Below are positions 1 through 11,870 of a DNA stretch of 64,000 bases, in pieces. The stretch comes from Zanthoxylum bungeanum (Eukaryota > Streptophyta > Magnoliopsida > Sapindales > Rutaceae). How positions within the stretch are numbered: the stretch's first letter is position 1; each line of letters opens with the position of its first letter. The notes under the pieces are model-generated. The model was not told where the DNA came from. It searched no databases and saw only the letters and a list, made by a program, of their open reading frames with translations. The stretch is from assembly GCA_019454045.1 (NCBI GenBank), contig SKCR01015036.1, forward strand, positions 1 through 64,000, in the 5' to 3' direction. A program made the position numbers and the translations under genes.

Positions 1-1304
1 AATTGGATTAAATCAAAGTGGTAGACATTTAACTAATCTATTAATTAAATTTTATCTTAATTTAAAATGTGATTAACACACCTAATTATACATAATTGGA
101 CAAATTGGATTAAGCCCACCTAAAAGTTGTTTAAGAATTTTATTAATTGAAAATTGTATAAGTTTTGCTAAAAAAAGAAAGCTTGAGCAAGTGTTTAATT
201 AAGCTTGAGCTTAAGAAAGTTAAGCTTGTGGAAGCTAAAATAAGCAAGATTTAGAAATATTAGCCTAAGTAAAAGAAGTGTTTAGAGAAGTTTTGAAAGT
301 TCTCTAAAATAATTCAACAATGAGAAATCAAGATTGGATCTTGGAATCAACCTTGCTAGCATTGGAATCAAGATTGGATCATAGAGTCAAGCTTGCTAAC
401 TTTGAAAGTTTTCTACAACATTTCAACAATGAGAAGAAGATTGAATCTTCGAATCAAGCTTATTAGGTAAGTTTGATCTTCTTTAAAGCTATGTTTTCAT
501 TAGTGAGTTGTTTTCATTAATGAAACATATAGTGATGTATTATGTATTTGATCATAATAACATAGCTTGATGTTGAAATTAGGCTAATGAATTGTGTATG
601 GATGTTTTGGAAGCATAAACACAATAAGCTTGTGATTGGGTAAAAATATTTATGTTGGACATAAACATAAAATTAGAGTTTGGAACTCTAGGTGATAGCT
701 CGGAGCTGTGACTATCATTCTAGAATCACTTGACAACCTTTGAGTGACCTAGAATTGTTCATGAGTCACTTTATTGTGCGATTCTAAATTGGTTTGTGTT
801 TTGGATTCAAATTTTCGAATGTGTGTATTTTGAATAAATTTATATTTTTTGTAAAAATATTTGACATTTTGAAAAATATTTGATATTTTGAAAAATATTA
901 TTTTATTATTTAACATGTTTTGATGGTGGTTTTCATGTTAAAAATCCATTTTGGTTGTTTGAAACTGTTTAGGGTAGGTTGGAAGCAATTAGGGTAAAAT
1001 CAGCTCTCTAGAATTAGAGCTGATGGAAATAATGAAATAATGAAAATAAATAAATAAAATAAATAAAGACTATAGCGCACCCGTTTTTTAGTTTCTAGAC
1101 TCTGTTTCAGTCCCGATTTTTTCTTATGCACTCGTAATGGAATATAGTATTCCATTAAATTATTTTAAAATATACCTATGTTTGATATCCACAGGTTTGA
1201 CCCACTTTCACATTATGGGGCATCGATAGACCCTAGGGGTCCCACAACCGCCCCAACAGATATGTCAAATAAGAATATACTAATGAATTTTGGTATTGAA
1301 AATG
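1..1304. other. AT-rich non-coding DNA, possible copia LTR end
   Basis: I see no gene here. The stretch is AT-rich with a drifted layout (a run of splice-like AG/GTAAG sites, a block around 690-780 with several 'gag..tga' words) that loosely resembles the 3' LTR of the copia element near 42 kb. It closes at about 1257 with 'cccaaca', a typical LTR end. The following 45 bp do not match the missing part of the adjacent gypsy LTR, so the junction at 1305 is a truncation of that LTR. The copia assignment is a weak inference. Confidence 0.3.
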
Positions 1305-2454
1305 TATCAATCTTATTAATGGCCAATTAGAAAGAAGCATTAAGAACTAGACTCAATAAATAAACCAATACATTACACAAGACATAAGAAAAATCAACTT
1401 ATTAAATCATTGATATTGGTTTTCATCACAACCATAGACAACATATTTAGTTACGACACATATCTATGACTACTAAAGACAAAAATAAACTCAACATCAT
1501 AAAACAAGTTGAAAACTAAAAAGTAAAAATTACAACAATGAAATAAAATATTGGGGTTAGGGGATCTACTTTTATTATTTCAAATCTAGAAATCTCTCTT
1601 ATTATAATATATAAATTTGCATTATATTACCAACCGACCATATAGGCAGTATCCTAATTAAGTCAGATTTTAATTAATTCCAACCGACCATAAAGGCGGT
1701 ATCCAATTAAGTCAGGTTAAAATTAATTTAATTAAGTCCAACCGACCATAAAGGCGGTATCCAATTAATTCAGGTTTTAAGATAATTTATATATTATAAA
1801 ATAAGGGAGATTAATTTAAACTATCATAATAAAAGTTTCACCTTTTACCCCAGCAGAAAGAAGTTACCTACTTATGCTTAAATAAAAACACACTCAATTT
1901 TATTGCTAAAATAAAAAGAAAATACAAGAAAGCTTAAAATAAATAAACAAGATACTCTCTTCTTAGTATTCTAAGAAATTTCCCAGAAGAAAGTATGAAT
2001 AAAATCCTATGATTCAGGCGGCTATTTATAGGCTTCAAATCGGGCCCGCGTCACGATGCGACAAGTCTTCTGCGTCGTGACGCGCGCTACAGTAAATGAC
2101 AGCTATCGGAAGTCTGAATTATTGGATCGACGTCGCGACGCATGAAGACTTGGGTGTCGCGATGCTAACGCCATGATGACGTAAATGATGACGCGTGTCG
2201 TCAGGCTGCATAATTGATGTGCGTCGCGATGCAGAGAAGGTTATGCATCGCGATATGTGAATAGTAAATTTCCCATTTTGCCATTTTTCATCCGTTTTTC
2301 GTCATTTTAGCCCCGATTTGATTCCAGTGAGTCCCGAAATCTTATTTATGTACAAAATAACACAAAACACATCAAAATATTCACAAAACTCGAGAAACTA
2401 TACAAAATATTAAGTAAAATGGGCAGTAAATCTTGATATATTTTCCTTTTATCA
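1305..2454 (-). repeat. Element A 3' LTR, distal end truncated
   Basis: This matches 11308-12935 in the same orientation once the MITE there is ignored. It keeps the LTR start (minus-strand TGATAAAAGG), the TATA box, the CpG-rich block and three copies of the 'aaccgaccataaaggcggt' motif (about 1631, 1683 and 1739). The LTR segment equivalent to 10744-11307 is absent. Confidence 0.85.
2023..2030 (-). promoter_or_regulatory. LTR TATA box (3' LTR of A)
   Basis: The minus strand reads TATAAATA. The identical site lies at 12513-12520 in the 5' LTR. It sits just downstream, in the transcription sense, of a CpG-rich block, which is the expected place for an LTR core promoter. Confidence 0.55.
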
Positions 2455-3743
2455 CACCCTCAAACCTAACATTTTGCTAGTCCTCGAGCAAAACAAACAA
2501 GATAAAATACAATAAACAACTTTAAAATGAAATTAAACTATGCCACTTTCGTAGGGATCACTGTTGCATTTAGCGTACGCAACAAGCCTTTAAATCCCTA
2601 AGTGTCCCTAGTGGACGAGTTGTAGTCTCGTAAGGGCTTACAATGACGATACCGACAAATGTCAATCAAATGTACAATCAATTACACAAAACAAAATACA
2701 AAGATAAATATGTTAGTAACTAAATAAGTGAAATTCTTATCCAAGTTAATAGTTGTTTTCTTTCTTTCTAAATTACCAAATAAGTAAATTCTCCGATTAT
2801 TTTTACCATTTTCCATATACACAACCAACAAGGTATTAATCAAATCATTGTGCCTACAATATTCATAAGTGTAATTGAAAAGATAGTAATATTTTTGTCC
2901 TAAAGTTATATCAGAATTCACATCTTTTGGGCAATGGATTTTTATGTACATTTTTTTATAACATCTTCAATCCTTGTAGCGAGCTTTGGGCCAGTGACTC
3001 CCAAACCAGTTGGCTTTAGGGCACTAGGTGTTAAAAAACCTCTACGGACTTAATTACTCAGATCTCAGATGTTAAAAGTTCTAGTGTTTGACGCGAATAA
3101 TCATTGCTTACTGAGGCAAGACGTCCGGTTACTAAGTAGAAACTTTATTAATATTAACTCAGGCTTTACCATTTGACGCGAACAGTCACTACTTACTGAG
3201 GCAAGATGTTCGATTACTAAGTAAAAGCATGGTTAATTATTTATATACAGAATTTTTTTCCATCGTTTTCATGTGCTTCTTCCAATAAACTAAAGCACTG
3301 AATATTACAAACTTTCACATACAACCCATGTTCGTATGTTACCATGTATGTTGATAATACCTGTCAAATGAGAATATGAAGGTCCAATTTAGTCAGTATT
3401 ATGGAGAATTCATGAATTTAAATAATTAAAAAGGAAATAAACAAAAATTAACTAGTTACGAATTAGGCTGAGATACGTCTCAGGAGTGAAAACTCCTTAC
3501 ACAGCTATCTCAAAGCACAATTCCACCTGGTTAGTCAAGTTGAAAACATAAAAATCAAAACAATTTTAAAAAACAAACATAAAAATTAAAACAATTTTTT
3601 TTTAATACAACACACACAAACAAGATACTAGTCAACTATCCCCTCCTATAAACCTAATTGAGACATTGTCCCCAATGTCTTAAAGAAGAAAAGTTTAGAA
3701 GATAATACCTGGTTAGCGTGGAATTCTACATCTATAAAGAAAA
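2455..3743 (-). other. Element A non-coding segment between LOG-like gene and 3' LTR
   Basis: No convincing gene is present; the 89-aa ORF at 2682-2951 has no recognisable features. The purine-rich run abutting the LTR (minus-strand 'ggtttgaggg') is the likely polypurine tract. At about 3087-3139 and 3173-3228 there are two copies of a motif containing 'cttactgaggcaaga'. Near 3460-3530 there is an imperfect hairpin (gctgagatacgtctcag / acagctatctcaaag). The segment is conserved in the second element at 23760-24472, where it has been shortened. Confidence 0.7.
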
Positions 3744-4397
3744 CTAAAGGTTAAGATCCAGATTTATCCGACGCCTCTTACCATGATCATTATCAGACCA
3801 GTTTAACTAGGAAAGTATATGGTCAATTTTTGGTTCAAAGGCTAAGAGTTGGTCAATTAAATCATTGGTTGTTCTGGCAGTGAAGAAGATATCTTTTGCT
3901 GGTTTTGAAAGGAACCCATTTCTCCAGGCATCTTCAAGAAACACAAAAAGAAAGTCAAAAAATCAATCAACATTAAACAGTCCAATTGGATTCTGGTGTA
4001 TGTTCAAGTTTGCCCAAGATATCACCGTGAATATTTCCTCCATCATGCCCAAGCCACCTGGCAAAGCAATAAAAGCGTCAGCACGATTAATCATTTCAAT
4101 AAGTCATTCGGACATATCTGGCACGATGCATTCCTCTCCATTTGATTGTCCGATAAGATTTACGTCCGCCAATGGTTTTAGAATGATTCCCAAAACATGA
4201 CTACCTTCTTCCTGTACCGCCTTTGAAACATAACCCATCAGTCTAAGATTGCCACCGTCATATACTAAGTGCATATTCCTCTTTACCATAACTCTACCCA
4301 ATTCCTTTACTGCATCAACAAATTCTAGTTTAGATCCAGAGCTAGTTCTGTAAAACACACAGATATTCATGATTCGTCTTCTTGAAGTTGCTTCCAT
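3744..4397 (-). pseudogene. LOG-like cytokinin-activating phosphoribohydrolase, retrotransposon-borne, broken (copy A)
   Basis: The ATG at 4397 opens a 218-codon frame with a start (MEATSRRRIMNICVF) and length typical of plant LOG enzymes. LOG enzymes release active cytokinin bases from cytokinin riboside 5'-monophosphates in cytosol and nucleus. Visible family features are the N-terminal 'ICVF..SSSGSK', a degraded 'DGGNLRLMG' where LOG has GGGxxGLMG, and '[11 protein letters not shown]' where LOG has PGGxGTxxE. Three in-frame stops lie after VPDMSE, after FNVD and after IDHILS, so no active enzyme is made. The frame length is otherwise kept. It ends in a basic stretch followed by INLDLNL. 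It lies downstream of integrase inside element A. An independently damaged second copy lies at 23143-23759. Confidence 0.85.
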
Positions 4398-5338
4398 TTT
4401 TTTCTTTACTATCTCTTTAATCTGGATGTGTTGAAGAGAGCAATGACGAGCTGAATTTATAGATCCTGAAAAATGGTGAGTAATAATAGCACTAGTACCT
4501 GCCAAATGACAATTATTAGTTGAACGGTAAAATAAATCATGAAAGTCAAAAATTTTGGATCTTGTCTGTGAAAATAAAAGAAAATAACAAAACAAATCAC
4601 AATTATTAGTTAAAGACAAAGAAATTAAAATATAAATATATACAGGTAGAAACTGCTTGAATGACCTCTATGGTTCAGGGACAAGCTTCCCATCCAATTT
4701 TCTTATAAATTGGCAAACAGGGTCTTTTAAAGTCAGATTCCCGAGACTCAATTGTTGTCTTTCTCTTCGAAACTGTGTATGTAAATTATGAATCGCGTGA
4801 TAAACATATCTACTGGGATGCGTCTCAAGAGTCATTGATATTTCATCTGAAGACTCCTTACTCATGCCATCCCTAATGAATTTTATTTTATCTTCGCGAT
4901 TATCAAACACCATTCCTAAAGAACGACAACGAGTATTACATGTACAGCATGCACAATTATAGCAAACACATAATCCTTTAGCTCTTTTTTTTAGCATAGG
5001 TGATTTTTCCTAAACCAGACTGAAATGAAATAAAAGAGTCAAATGACTCACCTGCCAAGCAGACTCATGCTTCAATTATCAACCGAATATCACTAGGAAT
5101 ACCTTTGATCATCAGAAGCCTCATTCTTTCAATGCGTGCTTTGTAGACTTTCATCAGAGAGTTTTGAGGGAGAGAAGGAAAATGCTTGTGAAGTTTTGCG
5201 AGAATGTCTTTCATCCTATCTGTGACTTTTCCTACAAAAATTAAACACACAAAATCTCAACATATACACAAATTACATGGGTTGCCTCCCTGCTAGCGCT
5301 AAGTTTAACGTCGTCAGCTAGACATGACTGCCTAAATG
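4398..5338 (-). other. Integrase-to-LOG spacer with two unrecognised small ORFs
   Basis: Two minus-strand ORFs lie here. The ORF at 5065-5250 (61 aa) ends LMIKGIPSDIRLIIEA. The ORF at 4668-4997 (109 aa) begins with a lysine-rich stretch and a cysteine cluster (CVCYNCACCTC) and ends CQFIRKLDGKLVPEP. I recognise neither. The C-terminal half of the second is preserved in the other element at 22675-22877, with the same stop region. Splice-like sites occur (cag/GTGAGT near 5053, tttcatttcAG near 5019, tttcacAG near 4566), so these could be remnants of exons captured with the LOG gene. Equally, they could be an element-specific ORF. Confidence 0.45.
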
Positions 5339-6298
5339 TTAGGCTGGATCTGCCAGTGTAAGACTCTCTTTTTGTCGCTCAAATGATTCTCCCCAATAGT
5401 GCTTGACACGTTGGCTGTTGACGCTGAATGTGTTGTTGGAGTTGGGGTTATGTATCTCAACTACTCTGTAGGGTAACATTTGGGTAATCACAAATAGACC
5501 TGAACACTGTGATTTCAGCTTGCCAGGGAAAAGTTTCAACCTTAAGTTATATAACAACATCTGCTTCCCTGGTTCCAGTTGTCTGCATACTATTTTCTGA
5601 TCATGCCACTTCTTGGTCTTTCCTTTGTACAGTTTGACATTCTCATAAGCATGAAGGCAAAATTCTTCCAATTCTTTCAGTTGGTAAAGTCGTTTCTCTC
5701 CTGCTGCTTGCAGATCAAAATTTAGCTTCTTCAGTGCCCAATATGCTTTATGCTCGAGCTCCACAGGCAGATGGCATGCTTTCCCAAACACCAGTCAATA
5801 TGGGGACATTCCAATGAGTGTCTTATAAGTTGTTCGGTAGGCTCATAATGCGTCATCCAATTTTGTAGACTAGTCTCTCCTTGTTGAACCAACGGTTCTC
5901 TCTAAGATTCTTTTGATTTCTTTGTTGGAGACTTCGACCTACCCACTTGACTGCAGATGGTAAGCAGTGGCAACTTTGTGAGTAACTCTGTATTTGGATA
6001 GGAGTGCATCAAAGTACTTGCTGCACAAGTGTGTGCCATCATCACTGATGATTGCTCGAGGTGTTTCGAAGCGAGTGAAAATATTCTTTTTGAGGAATTT
6101 TAACACCACTTTGGTGTCATTTGATGGCAGTGTTGTTACTTCAGCCCATTTGGAGACGTATTCTACTGCAACCAGAATGTACAGGTTTCCATATAATGGA
6201 ACAAAGGGTCCCATAAAATCAATCCCCCATACATCAAATATCTCCACTTCTAAAACGCTTTGAAGAGGTCCTTCATTTATTCTCGAAATATTTCCCAT
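5339..6298 (-). pseudogene. Element A integrase (Athila type), interrupted
   Basis: The first part (6298-5939) has the integrase core with '[10 protein letters not shown]' (first catalytic Asp) and '[10 protein letters not shown]' (second Asp). The frame stops at 'AYHLQSSG', and the segment with the catalytic Glu (VEVSNKEIKR) follows in the same frame after the stop. The last part (5791-5339) is the typical Athila C-terminal region ([18 protein letters not shown]). All pieces share one frame, so damage is by nonsense mutations. The role would have been insertion of element cDNA into host chromatin. Confidence 0.85.
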
Positions 6299-6583
6299 TC
6301 TCTAGCATATGTCACATTGAAGAACGAATAAGTGAGCATCTTTAAACATAGTGGGCCATAACAAACCTGATTGTAGGACTTTGGCTACAGTTTTATCTCC
6401 GCTGAAGTGTCCGCCATATGAAGATAAGTGACAATGTTGCAGGACACTAGTGACCTCCTCCTATGGTAGACAACACCGTAATAACTGATCAGCACAACGT
6501 TTGAATAGGTACGGCTCATCCCAGACATAGTGTTTGAATTCTTTGAAGAATTTCTTCTGTTGCTGATGTGTCTATTCTAACAG

Positions 6584-8200
6584 TCATTTCCCTGATACTA
6601 TGTAGTTTACATAGTTAGCATACCATGGGACTTTCTGTTGCTTGATGGCAAACAATTGTTCATCTGGAAAAGTTTCTTTGATTGTCAGCTCAGTGCCAGT
6701 TATACCTCCATTTTCAAGTCTCGACAAGTGATCTGCCACTTGATTTTCTGTCTCATTCCTATCTCGGTTCTCCACTTCAAATTCTTGCAGTATAAGCACC
6801 CAACAGATCAATCTGGGCTTAGCATCTTTCTTCGCAATCAGGTATTTGATTGCTGAATGATCTGTGTAGACCACCACTTTAGGACCCAGCAAATAGAAGT
6901 GGAATTTATCAAAAGCAAACACAACTACGAGCAACTCCTTTTCAGTTGTTGTGTAGTTGAGTTGTGCTTCATTCAAAGCTTTACTGGCGTAGTAAATAGT
7001 GTGAAAAACTTTCTCCTTATGTTGTCCCAAAACTGCACCTAAAGCAAAATCACTAGCATCGCACATCACTTCAAATGGAAGCATCCAGTCTGGTGCTACT
7101 ATGATGGGGGTAAAGATCAACTTCTATTTCAAGATCTCGAAAGCATGGTGGCATTCTTTGGTGAAATGTAAAGGCACGTCTTTCTCCAACAGATTGCATA
7201 ATGGTTTAGCAATCTTGGAGAAATCATTTATAAATCTCATGTAAAATCCTGCATGCCCAAGAAAACTTTGAATCCCTTTGATGGATGATTGTGGAGGTAG
7301 TTTCTCTATTCTCTCGATCTTTGCTTTATCTACCTCAATTCTTTTCTGTGAGATCTGATGTCCCAGGACAATACCTTCATGCACCATTAAGTGGCATTTC
7401 TCTCAGTTGAGTACCAGGTTGGTATCTTCACATCTTTGTAACATTTTTCCCATATTTTATAAATAGTCGTCGAATGAGTCTCCAAACACTGAGAATTCAT
7501 CCATGAAGACTTCCATGCTTTGTTATATCATGTCTGAAAAGATGGCCATCATGCATCGTTGAAATGTGGCAGGGGTATTACAGAGTCCAAATGCCATCAT
7601 GCGGAAAGCAAAAGTACCATACGGGCATGTGAAGGTGGTTTTCTCCTGATCTTCTGGGGTGATAGCAATCTGATTGTACCCTGAATATCCATCCAGAAAG
7701 CAGTAAAATTCATGTCTCGCCAATTTGTCTAGCATATGGTCAATGAATGGTAGTGGGAAATGATCATTCCATGTTGCTTTGTTCAGCTTTCTGTAGTCCA
7801 TACATACTCTCCATCCAATCACTGTCGTTGTTGGAATCAGCTCATTCTTTTCATTTGTGACTACAGTTATTCTTCCTTTCTTGGGTACATATTACACAGG
7901 ACTTGCCCAAGAGCTGTCAGAGATGGGGTAGATGATGCCTACGTCCAACCATTTGATGATTTCTTTCTTTACTACTTCTTTCATGATTGGATTTAGTCTC
8001 CGTTAATGCTCCACTGTGCCTTTGTATTCATCATTCATCAGGATTTTATGCATGCAAAATAATGGACTAATGCCTCGAATGTCTGCTATAGTCCAGGCAA
8101 TAGTTCTCTTATGCTCGCGTAACACTCTCAAAAACTTATCTTCTTGCACCCATGTTAGTGACAAAGAAATAATCATAGGTGAATCAGAGGAGTTTTCCAA
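6584..8200 (-). pseudogene. Element A reverse transcriptase-RNase H, interrupted
   Basis: The ORFs at 8200-8003, 7822-7523, 7387-7124 and 7120-6584 lie in one minus-strand frame separated by stops. In order there is the pol linker (AWTIADIRGISP), RT fingers and palm (CMDYRKLNKAT, FLDGYSGYNQI, FGLCNTPATFQRCMM), the catalytic box near 7500 reading 'FMDEFSVFG', the thumb and connection (FLGHAGFYMRFI) and RNase H ([35 protein letters not shown]). The second Asp of the RT catalytic pair is Glu here. The copy is non-functional. Confidence 0.9.
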
Positions 8201-8381
8201 GTATGCATACCTGAGATGGTTCAGAAGTGGCTTTAGTTCTAGTTGCGGTGGTTCTTCAATCGAGGGCTTTATTTGCTCTTTTTTTGTAGTTCCAAACTTT
8301 CAACTTGTGGTTTCGATCTGAAGCGAGAGGCTCTATCAAGATAGTTGATACATTCCAGAATCTCATCATCTAATTGGTTAT

Positions 8382-9053
8382 TCATTCTTCAAGTTTGTTA
8401 GTGGAAAGTTGCATTGTATTTGTGTTCTGGATGATACTATCTATTACATCAATTCTGAAACATTCCTTCTCTCGTTCATCATTCTGGAATTTCATGGCTT
8501 TGAAAATATTGAATGTTACTTCTTGGTCTTGTACCCTCATGGTTAGTTCACCTTTTTGTACATCAATGATGGTTCGACCTGTAGCCAAGAATGGTCTCCT
8601 GAGGATGATGGGTACGTCTTTGTCTTCCTCCATGTCAAGGACAATGAAATCTACTGGGAAAATGAATTTGTCGACTTTGACAAGCACATCTTCCACTACA
8701 CCTCTCGGAAATGTGAGTTTTCTTTCAGCAAGTTACAGAGTGACTAAGGTGGGTTTTGCTTCTCCAAGCTGCAGATTCCTGTAAATAGACAAAGGCATTA
8801 AGTTAATACTAGCACCTAAATCACATAAAGTCTTACCGAAGTAATGTTCTCCTATGGTGCAAAGGATGGTGAAACTGTCAGGATCCTTCAACTTTGGGGG
8901 GAGCTTCCTATGAATGATGGCTCTGCATTCTTCTTTCAATGCTACAGTCTCGCAATCTCTCAATATTCGCTTTCGTGACAGAATGTATTTCATGAATTTG
9001 ACATAACTGGGCATTTTCTCTAATGTTTCTGCAAATGGAATGTTGATATGCAT
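8382..9053 (-). pseudogene. Element A aspartic protease region
   Basis: Two ORFs in one frame (9053-8733 and 8696-8382) are separated by a stop. They contain the retropepsin active-site tripeptide context 'ALCDLGAS'-like (CDLGASINLMPLSIY) and the flap/C-terminal part 'DVPIILRRPFLATGRTIIDV'. The protease would cleave the Gag-Pol polyprotein. The frame differs from RT-integrase downstream, so a frame change lies between 8382 and 8200. Confidence 0.8.
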
Positions 9054-9083
9054 CTTTTTGAAGATCTACAGGAATTGAGCAAA

Positions 9084-10636
9084 TTATTTGTCCAGTTTGT
9101 GTTTCTGTAGACGCTGTGGAAAAGATGGAGGTGGAGTAAATCTCTCTCGATCATTTTCTTTTGCCTCTTTTTCCTCCATATGTGGATCTGATTTTCTGTT
9201 TTCTTTTGGATCTTCCTCAGTAGATGTCTTAACTCTAACATCTTTGTTAATTTCAGTGCCGCTTTTCAAAGTGATGGCTTGGCATTGCTTCTTCTCTCTG
9301 TTCCTTGGATTTGGTTCAGTGTTGCTAGGAATGGTACCTTGCGGTCTGTAACTCTGAGCATTGGCCAGTTGTCCCATTTTATTTTCCATTGCCTTTATAG
9401 AAGCTATTTGGCTTTGAAATATAGCATTGTAATTGGCTTCTTGCTTTTTCATCTGGCAAGCACCTCTGTTAATCCTGTTTCTTTTTCATACTCATGGCCT
9501 TTATTCTGCTATTGGAATCCGGGTGGTGGATTGTTCCTTTGCTTTGAAGTGTTGCTCCATGCAAAATTGGGATGATTCCTCCAACCTGGGTTGTAGGTAT
9601 TGAATATGGATTGTTTCCCTGTCTGTTGAAGTTGCTGACATAGTTCGCAGTCTCATCATGTTGGTTGTAAGATTCTGCCTCCGGTGCTCGTCCATATGGT
9701 GAACTTGTGGATCCAGCATTAACATGCATAATAAGAGTTTTCAGACATTTGCATATCTGATCCAACTTGGCATTCACACTTGAGTTGGTTCCTACTTCGT
9801 GGATTCCTGATATTCGATGGATCATGATCCTCTCTGTTGGCCACAAGGAATTATTGTTGGTCATTTCTTTAATTAAATCCCAGGCATGATCTTCTATTTG
9901 TTCCATTAATGCTCCTTCAGCAGCAGCATCTATTGTGGTTCTCATTAGTCCAGAAAGCCCATTGTAGAAGGTTTGGACTTGTAGCCACTTTACAATCTCA
10001 TGTGAGGATATTTTCAGAGCAATTCCTTGTATCTTTCCCATAGTTCGCAGAGAGATTATGAGTCATATTGCACAAAGGATGTGATGTCGTTTATTAATTT
10101 TACTATTCTGGCTGGTGGAAAGTATTTTTCAAGGAACTTAGTGGCAAACATGTTCCAAGTTGTGATGGAATCTGCAGGTAAAGAATGGAGCCAAGCCTTA
10201 GCTCTGTCTTTCAAGGAATATAGGAATACACGCAGATGCATTGCTTCCTCTGCCGCTCGGTTGTAATTGAATGTGCCACAAACTTCCAGGAAGTTACTGA
10301 TATGGGCTTTAGGATCTTCAGTTGCACTTCCCCGAACTGAACTGATTGTTGTATCATCTGAATGCATGTTTTTATGTCACAAGCATTTGCAGGTAAGGGA
10401 GGAAATATAATATATGATATGAAGCCGTCAACCACCAGAATTGTTCAGTCTCGAATGGGAATTGGTGGTGCAACTTCCAAAGGTTCAGGTTCTTGATTGT
10501 TCATGTTGATCAATCCTTCTTGGCCTTCTCGCATTTCCCTTCTCAACTGTCTGATAGATCTTTCAATTTCTGGATCAAGCGGACGAATCTCAAAGCTTCT
10601 GCTTCTTCTCATGTAGTGTCTGAGAACCTGAAACAC
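9084..10636 (-). pseudogene. Element A gag, frameshifted
   Basis: This is Athila-type Gag, the nucleocapsid precursor. The N-terminal part (10636-10445) reads PLDPEIERSIRQLRREM. The Retrotrans_gag core (10367-10056) has FLEVCGTFNYN, LRVFLYSLKDRAKAWLHSLP and KYFPPARIVKLINDI. It continues in a third frame (10041-9469: WLQVQTFYNGLSGLMRTTIDAAA) and a fourth piece (9452-9084). Consecutive pieces lie in different frames, so several indels have occurred. No CCHC knuckle is visible, as is usual for Athila Gag. Confidence 0.85.
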
Positions 10637-10718
10637 AAGAAAATAAAAATAATAAGAAAAAACGAATTAGATACAAGTAAAGTATCTAACCTCAAAATTA
10701 ATAGTAAAAGATAAATAA

Positions 10719-10737
10719 GTCCCTGGCAACGGCGCCA
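10719..10737 (-). other. Primer-binding site, tRNA-Asp type
   Basis: The minus strand reads TGGCGCCGTTGCCAGGGAC, six bases inside the LTR end. It is complementary to the 3' end of plant tRNA-Asp (…GGCAACGGCGCCA), the primer known for Athila elements. It fixes the element's orientation. Confidence 0.85.
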
Positions 10738-11383
10738 AAAACTTGATTGGTTGTAAACACACACGTAACGCAAGCACATGTATCATTCAAGTAGCATAAA
10801 ATATATCGATCTCATGAGGACTTAATATATATTCTATCAATTTACAAAGCTAAATGTCTACGAGTATCTAATTGATTCGATTGTTGGTTGAATGGTGATT
10901 TTTATTTAAAACAAACAAGTAAATATAACTAAGGTAGAATACAAGATTAATTAAAGATATGAAAATATACAGGGTTGTAAATCCTACCAATATCTTTCTA
11001 AGGATGAATTGATTACCTTATGCTTGTGTAATATGTCAGTTTATTAACCCGGAACACGAAGTTATGCAAAAGCCTCTTCTGATGGTCAGATGCAAACACC
11101 AAAAGTAACCCAAATAACTATATTCCTATGTTAATTAAGAAACTCTGAATTCATTAAGTTTAAGTTCCAATTATGGCTACCCACGCCCGACAGGTATATT
11201 TCTATCCTGGAAGGAAATCTCTATGGTGAGTATGAGATCGTGAGCTATTGAGTCTACGGCTAAACCTAAAATCCATTTTCCAAATTCATTTTCAGTTTAC
11301 CTAATCAATCTTATTAGTGGCCAATTAACAAGAAGTATTAAGAACTAGACTCAATAAATAAACCAATACATTACACAAGACAT

Positions 11384-11870
11384 TAGGGGTGTTCATAGGG
11401 TCGGGTCAACCCGCGACCCGACCCGACCCACGCGGGTTCAAAAATAAATTTGCAAAATTTCGACCCGACCCGATATTTTCGGGTTGGGCAACGGGTTTGA
11501 TACTAAAACCAGACCCTATAATATTTTTATTATTTTTCTAAAATTTTATTATTTTTCTACAATTTTTATTATTTTTTTAATAATTTTTCTTAATTTTTTT
11601 AAAGTTTTTACTATTATTTAATTTGTTTATTACTTTTTTGTGTTAAAACTTTATATATATGATAATTTTTGGTACATAAAATAACTAATATTTATATTTC
11701 AAAATAATTAATTCATTAAAAAATAATTTTTTTAATGACCCGACGACCCCACCCGACCCGAACCCGATCGGGTTCAACCTTCGCGTGACCCGACTTTCCT
11801 GTCACCCGACCCGATCCGGTCTCACAAAATTTCAAAAAACCCAAACCGACCCAACCCGTGAACACCCCTA
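11384..11870. mobile_element. hAT-type MITE
   Basis: A perfect 12-bp terminal inverted repeat TAGGGGTGTTCA / TGAACACCCCTA is bordered by a perfect 8-bp target-site duplication caagacat (11376-11383 and 11871-11878). The 3' LTR of the same element has the uninterrupted site. The 487-bp interior has no ORF. Its ends are packed with 'acccgacccg' and its complement, and its middle is AT-rich (attattttt runs). Length, ends and duplication size are typical of a non-autonomous hAT element. Confidence 0.93.

Noticed and set aside
3865..4200. 111-aa plus-strand ORF
   Set aside because: It is the antisense shadow of the LOG-like gene on the minus strand.
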